Part shown: piece after piece, positions 5,220 to 8,947 of the stretch | Layout of the letters: each line of letters begins with the position of its first letter | How positions within the stretch are numbered: the stretch's first letter is position 1 | Origin: an uncultured Oscillibacter sp. | Lineage (GTDB): Bacteria; Bacillota; Clostridia; Oscillospirales; Oscillospiraceae | Length of the DNA: 8,947 nt | Assembly (NCBI GenBank): GCA_905233795.1 | Contig: CAJOFP010000023.1 | Coordinates: 1-8,947, forward strand | Direction of reading: 5' to 3' | Made by a program: the position numbers and the translations under genes | The notes under the pieces: model-generated | The model's input: the letters and a program-made list of their open reading frames with translations, nothing else | The model's database searches: none | What the model was told of the DNA's origin: nothing

Positions 5220-6938
5220 TTAATTATCCTCGTTGATTACGCGCAGGACTTCCTCGACGGTGGTGACGCCTTCCAGAACCAGCCGGACGGCGTTGTCATG
5301 CAGGGATATAAAGCCGCTTTCCGGTTTACGCAGTTCGGCTTCCAGCGTTTCACGGTCTTCTTTTTTATAAATCATATTGCGGACTGTGGGATTCATCATT
5401 AAGATTTCAAATATCGCCGTCCGTTCCCGGTATCCGGTATTGAAACAGCTGGAACAGCCCGCGCCGCGATAAAATCTCAAATCCATATCATCCCGGATAT
5501 TCAGCGCGGCCAATTCGCTTTCGTCCGGCCTGTACGCCTCACGGCAGTGCGGGCAGATTTTACGGACCAATCGTTGAGAAATCACGCCTCTTAACGCGCT
5601 GGCGATAATATACGGCTCCACGCCAATATCGCGCAGACGGTCTATTGAACCGACCGAATCGTTTGTGTGAATCGTCGTTAAAACGACGTGGCCGGTAATC
5701 GCGGCGCGCATGGCGATTTCCGCCGTCTCGCCGTCACGGATTTCGCCTACGGCGATTATATCCGGGTCTTGTCTTAAAATCGCCCGCAGTCCGTTGGCGA
5801 ACGACATGCCGGTTTTTTCGTTAATCTGCACCTGATTCACGCCCGCGACGTTGTATTCCACAGGGTCTTCCAGCGTCACCAGATTGACATCGGGCGTGTT
5901 TAACTGGTTAATCATGGCGTACATGGTTGTCGTCTTGCCCGATCCTGTCGGCCCGACTAATAAAATAACGCCGTTGCGGTATTTTAATAATCTTTCATAG
6001 CGTTCCAGATCGCGGCCCCGCAAGCCGACGGTTTCTTTTGTGACCTGTCCGCCGGAACGGTCTAACAAACGCAGAACGATTTTTTCGCCGTAGACAGTCG
6101 GAAGCGTTGACACGCGAAGATCAAGGTCTTTTTCTTTGGCGCGGACGTGGAAACGCCCGTCTTGCGGGGTTCTATGCTCGGCAATATCCATGCCGCCCAT
6201 GATTTTAATGCGCGAAATCACGGCGGATTGTAAAGTCCGTGGAACGGTCAAAATATCGTGCATGAGACCGTCAATCCGCATTCTGACCCGCATTTCGTCT
6301 TCACGGGGTTCCAAGTGAATATCGCTGGCGCGTTCCATGACGGCGCGGTCAATCATCGAGTTGACTAATCTTATCGTCGGCGCGCTGTTGACCGCGTCGT
6401 CGCCGATTTGGGTTGTCACGAACGTGGAATCCGTGGAATAGCCGGGATCGACGGCGCCGCCGTTCGCGGCGACTTCGCGTTTCATTTCCTCAATGGCTTT
6501 CGCCGCGCCCTCGTTGCTGTATAAAACCTGAATGGCGTGTTCCACGCCGGCGCGGGACGCGATCATGGGGACGACGCGTTTCCGGACGGCTTTGCGGACT
6601 TCCTCAATCGCGTAGAAATTCATAGGATCGCTCATGGCGAGATATAGTTCTTCTTTGTCCACGCGCACGGGCACGACCTGATATTGCCGGGCGATATTTT
6701 TTGGCAGAGCCTGCGCCAATTCCGTGGGAATCTGCGCTCTTGACAAATCAATAAACTCAATGCCAAGCTGCATCTGCAAGGCCTCAATCAAGGCGTCTTC
6801 CGATATGATTTTACTGTCAATCAGGACAGTTCCGAGGCGTTCTTTACCGCCCTTTTGAATAGCGAGACCGCGTTTCAAATCATCTTCCGAAATCGCGCCC
6901 GCCGCCACCAGCAGTTCGCCCAGCCGTTTATATGCCAT
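5220..6938 (-). CDS. pilB: Type IV pilus assembly ATPase PilB with MshEN-like N-terminal domain
   Basis: 572 residues, normal for PilB/GspE. The N-terminal domain (1-145) has two 24-residue motifs: RLGELLVAAG...L..GL..Q at 5-28 and RLGTVLIDSK...L..AL..Q at 34-57, separated by five residues. This is the layout described for the MshEN cyclic-di-GMP-binding domain; in the second motif a usual Gly is Lys43. The ATPase core follows: Walker A GPTGSGKT at 329-336, Asp box VTLEDPVEY at 354-362, Walker B IIAVGEIRD at 394-402, His box GHVVLTTIHTND at 416-427. The C-terminal zinc site is Cys462/Cys465 and Cys495/Cys498. The ATG at 6938 has GGAGGGG 9 nt upstream. By family knowledge PilB is a cytoplasmic hexamer that powers pilus extension on PilC. 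It is the first gene of the minus-strand cluster and faces a 650-bp divergent spacer. Confidence 0.96.
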   Translation of the reverse strand: MAYKRLGELLVAAGAISEDDLKRGLAIQKGGKERLGTVLIDSKIISEDALIEALQMQLGIEFIDLSRAQIPTELAQALPKNIARQYQVVPVRVDKEELYLAMSDPMNFYAIEEVRKAVRKRVVPMIASRAGVEHAIQVLYSNEGAAKAIEEMKREVAANGGAVDPGYSTDSTFVTTQIGDDAVNSAPTIRLVNSMIDRAVMERASDIHLEPREDEMRVRMRIDGLMHDILTVPRTLQSAVISRIKIMGGMDIAEHRTPQDGRFHVRAKEKDLDLRVSTLPTVYGEKIVLRLLDRSGGQVTKETVGLRGRDLERYERLLKYRNGVILLVGPTGSGKTTTMYAMINQLNTPDVNLVTLEDPVEYNVAGVNQVQINEKTGMSFANGLRAILRQDPDIIAVGEIRDGETAEIAMRAAITGHVVLTTIHTNDSVGSIDRLRDIGVEPYIIASALRGVISQRLVRKICPHCREAYRPDESELAALNIRDDMDLRFYRGAGCSSCFNTGYRERTAIFEILMMNPTVRNMIYKKEDRETLEAELRKPESGFISLHDNAVRLVLEGVTTVEEVLRVINEDN

Positions 6939-6968
6939 ACCGTTTATCCCCTCCGATGGCGTTTCCGT

Positions 6969-7042
6969 TATGTGATAATATGTGATAAATAATAAATATA
7001 AATAATAAATTATATATAATTTATATATAAATATATGTGATA
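6969..7042. promoter_or_regulatory. TATGTGATA direct repeats and A/T palindrome in the pilB leader
   Basis: The 9-mer TATGTGATA occurs three times on the plus strand (TATCACATA on the pilB strand), at 6969-6977, 6979-6987 and 7034-7042. The first two are exactly 10 bp apart, about one helical turn. A perfect 20-bp A/T palindrome lies between them and the third copy, at 7005-7024. The block begins about 30 bp upstream of the pilB ATG. It might be a binding site for a regulator of the pilus cluster; the A/T bias lowers confidence. Confidence 0.3.
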
Positions 7043-7051
7043 TGTTATATT

Positions 7052-7078
7052 GCTAATCAATACTGGCGTATTGTCAGC
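7052..7078. promoter_or_regulatory. Operator-like dyad upstream of pilB
   Basis: CAATAC (7058-7063), a 4-bp spacer TGGC, and GTATTG (7068-7073) form a perfect 6-bp inverted repeat. Further outside, GCT (7052-7054) and AGC (7076-7078) extend the symmetry imperfectly. It lies in more mixed sequence than its A/T surroundings, about 120 bp upstream of the pilB start, so it is a plausible transcription-factor site. Which protein would bind is unknown. Confidence 0.35.
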
Positions 7079-7284
7079 GATTATGGCAATAAAATATAAT
7101 ATAATAAAATAATAAGAAGTTTTTATTTGACATATTATCAGGCGCGTAAATCGACGCCGTTTTTCAAATAAACGCGCTAAATTTTCCTGATTTTCATAAC
7201 ATTCGCATTATAGCAAATTCCCCGCGAAAACGCAAGTAAAAAATTATATCAAATTGGTAACAATTATGGCGCGGGTTCACGAGC

Positions 7285-7315
7285 CGCCGCGCTTTCGGCG
7301 TTTTATATAATTTTT
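7285..7315 (+). terminator. Terminator-like hairpin with T-rich tail, no gene upstream
   Basis: CGCCG (7285-7289) and CGGCG (7296-7300) form a 5-bp GC stem with a 6-nt loop, followed directly by TTTTATATAATTTTT on the plus strand. This has the form of a short intrinsic terminator. No protein-coding gene precedes it on the plus strand, so it would end either a small RNA from the divergent spacer or read-through from elsewhere. The stem is short, so it could also be chance. Confidence 0.35.
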
Positions 7316-7394
7316 AATCTCAAAATTCGGCGAAAATGACGGGTAATTTACTGCTTTTGGAAATTTATCACGCGATTTAGATTCATTCACGCTC

Positions 7395-7423
7395 TTGTTA
7401 TTGTTATTCCGGCGTGTTATAAT
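7395..7423 (+). promoter_or_regulatory. Sigma-A-type promoter for the SLH protein gene
   Basis: TTGTTA at 7395-7400 (-35), a 17-bp spacer, and TATAAT at 7418-7423 (-10) with an upstream TG one base before it (extended -10). Transcription would start near 7430 and give a 5' untranslated leader of about 160 nt, which is almost pure A/T. Confidence 0.6.
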
Positions 7424-7440
7424 TATCTATATATCTATCA

Positions 7441-7499
7441 TCTATTATTTTATAGATATTTATATAATATTAATATAATATATAGATTATAATAATAGA
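7441..7499 (+). repeat. Large imperfect A/T inverted repeat in the SLH gene leader
   Basis: TCTATTATT at 7441-7449 and AATAATAGA at 7491-7499 are perfect 9-bp inverted arms. The inside is only partly complementary, with many alternative A-U pairings centred near 7470. It lies between the promoter and the start codon of the SLH gene, so the transcript could form a long, weak hairpin. Its meaning is unclear. Confidence 0.3.
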
Positions 7500-7592
7500 T
7501 TATTATAATAAAATATCCAAAAACATCCCGGATAAAAAAAGAAAAGTAAAAAATAAAAATCCGTGAAAACGGACGAAAAGAGGGCTGGAAGT

Positions 7593-8483
7593 ATGTATTA
7601 TCATGATAATTCGCGCAAAATAACGCGCAAAATAATAGCTTCATGCGCCGCGCTGATGTTTCTGTTTTACTCGTTCGCGCCGGTTCGCGCCTCCGGCGAT
7701 TCCCCGGCGTCGCTCCGGCACGCCCAACAATTAGAATCTTTGCGTTTAATGCGCGGCGTCGGCGTCCTGTCCGACGGTTCAACGGATTACGGCTTGAATC
7801 AGACGCCCACGCGCTTGCAGGGCATTATTTTATTAGTCCGTTTATTGGGCGCGGAAAAAGACGCTCTGTCGCTTCCGGCGGATACGCCTTTCCGGGATTT
7901 GAATCCCGACGACGAAAACGCCCGTTATGTGGCTTACGCGTGGCGGAACGGCATTACAAAAGGCGCGAGCGATACGGCGTTTCATCCGGGACAGAATTTG
8001 ACATCCCGTATGTTTCTGACTTTTTTATTCCGGGCGCTGGGCTATAACGAATCGTCCGGCGATTTTGAATGGGGCGAACAGGCTGATTTCGCGGCGCGAT
8101 TGGGCATGATTACCCCGGAAACCGCGCAAATGATAGAAAAGATTAATTTAAACCGCGGCGATCTGGCTGACCTGTCCTACGCGGCTCTGACTTGCGTCTG
8201 CAAACAGGGCGGGACATTGGCGGAAAATCTGCGCGATGACGGCGTTTTCACGGACGCCGAGGGAGTCGCCGCCAATGTCTTGGGCGAAAACGCCGGTTTT
8301 ACGCTGGATTATCAAAATAATAATATTAATCAAAATCATAATATTAATCATTCAAATCAAGAGAATAATATAAATAATAATATTATCTATGTACTGAAAA
8401 TAATGATAATAATAATATCCGGGTCAAGACCGCGCTGTCCGGGGATTTATTGGGCGAAACGGCGTCTTTTGAGAATATTATAG
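7593..8483 (+). CDS. Secreted SLH-domain surface protein, N-terminal part up to a frame break
   Basis: The ATG at 7593 is chosen because AGAGGG lies 8 nt upstream; a GTG at 7563 in the same frame is less likely. A signal peptide is visible: a basic stretch, then IIASCAALMFLFYSFAPVRA, with likely cleavage near residue 33. S-layer-homology-like units follow at about 50-90, 98-151 (YVAYAWRNGITKGASDTAFHPGQNLTSR, closely matching the SLH consensus) and, more weakly, 152-205. SLH units usually anchor proteins to pyruvylated secondary cell-wall polymers. At about residue 240 the sequence turns into an Asn-rich run (QNNNINQNHNINHSNQENN) encoded by A/T-only triplets. This frame then reads Ile-rich nonsense and stops at 8483. 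The following frame, shifted by -1, carries the rest of a plausible protein. Probably one SLH-glycosidase gene broken by a one-base deletion (or an assembly indel) in the A/T tract. Confidence 0.85.
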   Translation: MYYHDNSRKITRKIIASCAALMFLFYSFAPVRASGDSPASLRHAQQLESLRLMRGVGVLSDGSTDYGLNQTPTRLQGIILLVRLLGAEKDALSLPADTPFRDLNPDDENARYVAYAWRNGITKGASDTAFHPGQNLTSRMFLTFLFRALGYNESSGDFEWGEQADFAARLGMITPETAQMIEKINLNRGDLADLSYAALTCVCKQGGTLAENLRDDGVFTDAEGVAANVLGENAGFTLDYQNNNINQNHNINHSNQENNINNNIIYVLKIMIIIISGSRPRCPGIYWAKRRLLRIL

Positions 8484-8947
8484 CGAATTCAGACGGCGCG
8501 GCGGCGATTGTCAACGCCAATTTTTCCGACGCCGACGGAACGCCGTCCGGTTATCTCATGTCGGACGGGGTATTATTACACGCGGATTTAAAGCGTTTGT
8601 ACGCGCTGGGAATCGCCCCGGACGGAAAAATCCAAATCGGCCGCCCGGAAATTTACGCCGAATTAAAATCCGATTCAAACATATGGCCGGTAAATCAAAT
8701 CAACCGGCCGGAACAGGAAAGCGATACGGCGATTTTATATACGCCCGTCATCGGCGATAAAATCACGATGAACCGCGCCGGATGGTCTTTGACCGCCAGC
8801 GGCGGGAAAATCACGGAATTTTATTCCGTCAGCGAGGGCGCGTCGGTCTCCATTCCGAAAGACGGTTATGTCGTTTATATGGGCTTTGAATACGCCGCCG
8901 CGTTCCGTATTCCCCAAAAGGGCGCGGATATAGAATTAAATTATAAT
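8381..8947 (+). CDS. Phosphodiester glycosidase-like (NAGPA/DUF2233) domain, in -1 frame to the SLH part, cut by window edge
   Basis: This frame opens after TAA codons at 8375-8380 and stays open to the window end (189 codons), with no ATG or ribosome binding site at its beginning, so it is most likely the second half of the SLH gene. The protein reads IRVKTALSGDLLGETASFENI, AAIVNANFSDADGTPSGYLM, then SDGVLL...LYALGIAPDGKIQIGRPEIY and INRPE...TAILYTPVIGD. The order 'xxVNAxF...G.P.G.(v/m).sDG.l..., a(l/f)Gi..dGk..ig.p..., iN..R...t.lYTp.fG' is that of the phosphodiester glycosidase family related to NAGPA (DUF2233). In Bacillota this domain is often found fused to SLH units and is thought to act on cell-surface glycans. 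The catalytic region cannot be judged because the end is missing. A TTG near 8446 with GGGG ahead of it might allow separate translation, but that would remove the first strand of the domain. Confidence 0.75.

Larger units (their letters stand above)
6939..7592. other. Divergent intergenic region between pilB and the SLH protein gene
   Basis: The 654-bp spacer contains no convincing gene on either strand. Two A/T-only blocks (about 6965-7050 and 7418-7560) flank a more mixed middle (about 7055-7415). It must carry the promoters of both the pilus cluster and the SLH gene. Distinct items in it (direct repeats, palindrome, dyad, hairpin, promoter) are listed separately. No tRNA, recognisable riboswitch or CRISPR array was seen. 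Confidence 0.6.

Noticed and set aside
2230..6938. Type II secretion system instead of type IV pilus.
   Set aside because: The presence of a PilT-type retraction ATPase and several prepilins next to pilB and pilC fits a retractile pilus; no GspD or other secretion-specific gene is seen in the window.
7127..7155. TTGACA as a -35 box on the plus strand.
   Set aside because: At 16-18 bp downstream there is no TATAAT-like hexamer, so it is not a credible promoter on its own.
6939..7592. Possible cyclic-di-GMP riboswitch, expected from pilus genes of some Clostridia.
   Set aside because: The conserved core words of the c-di-GMP riboswitch classes were not found by eye in this spacer; a covariance-model search would be decisive.

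Overview
The window looks like a chromosomal piece of an uncultured, probably Gram-positive-type bacterium, most likely a member of the Bacillota (Clostridia-like). The reasons are an S-layer-homology (SLH) surface protein that continues into a phosphodiester-glycosidase domain, clear Shine-Dalgarno sequences at several genes, and TTG starts. Genes are of moderate GC content, while most spacers are almost pure A/T. The taxonomic guess is inference; no rRNA or other marker is present.

Minus strand, 6938 down to 1: a type IV pilus cluster in the order pilB (assembly ATPase), pilT (retraction ATPase), pilC (inner-membrane platform), a small Phd/YefM-type antitoxin without a toxin, then three prepilins. 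The first prepilin (1473-2042) has an unusually long leader. The second (start 1426) is split by a -1 frameshift, with its C-terminal part in another frame down to 765. The third (start 432) runs off the left edge. PilB powers pilus extension on the PilC platform, PilT powers retraction, and the prepilins are substrates for a prepilin peptidase that is not in the window. The presence of pilT argues for a retractile type IV pilus rather than a type II secretion system. The N-terminus of PilB carries a tandem motif that fits the MshEN cyclic-di-GMP-binding fold.

Plus strand, 7593 to the right edge: a divergently transcribed secreted SLH-domain protein. Its reading frame breaks inside an Asn-rich, A/T-only linker near 8381-8418, and then resumes one base back as a NAGPA/DUF2233-type phosphodiester glycosidase domain that is cut off by the window end. 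A good sigma-A-type promoter lies at 7395-7423.

Non-coding parts: a 650-bp divergent spacer (6939-7592) with A/T palindromes, short direct repeats, an inverted-repeat box and an orphan terminator-like hairpin; a GC-rich repeat cluster between pilC and pilT; a degenerate repeat array of about 250 bp between the second and third prepilins; and hairpins in the gaps around the first prepilin. The most interesting items are the two frame breaks (both of the same -1 sense), the orphan antitoxin inside the pilus cluster, the MshEN-like PilB, the duplicated leader of the first prepilin and the repeat array at 500-755.
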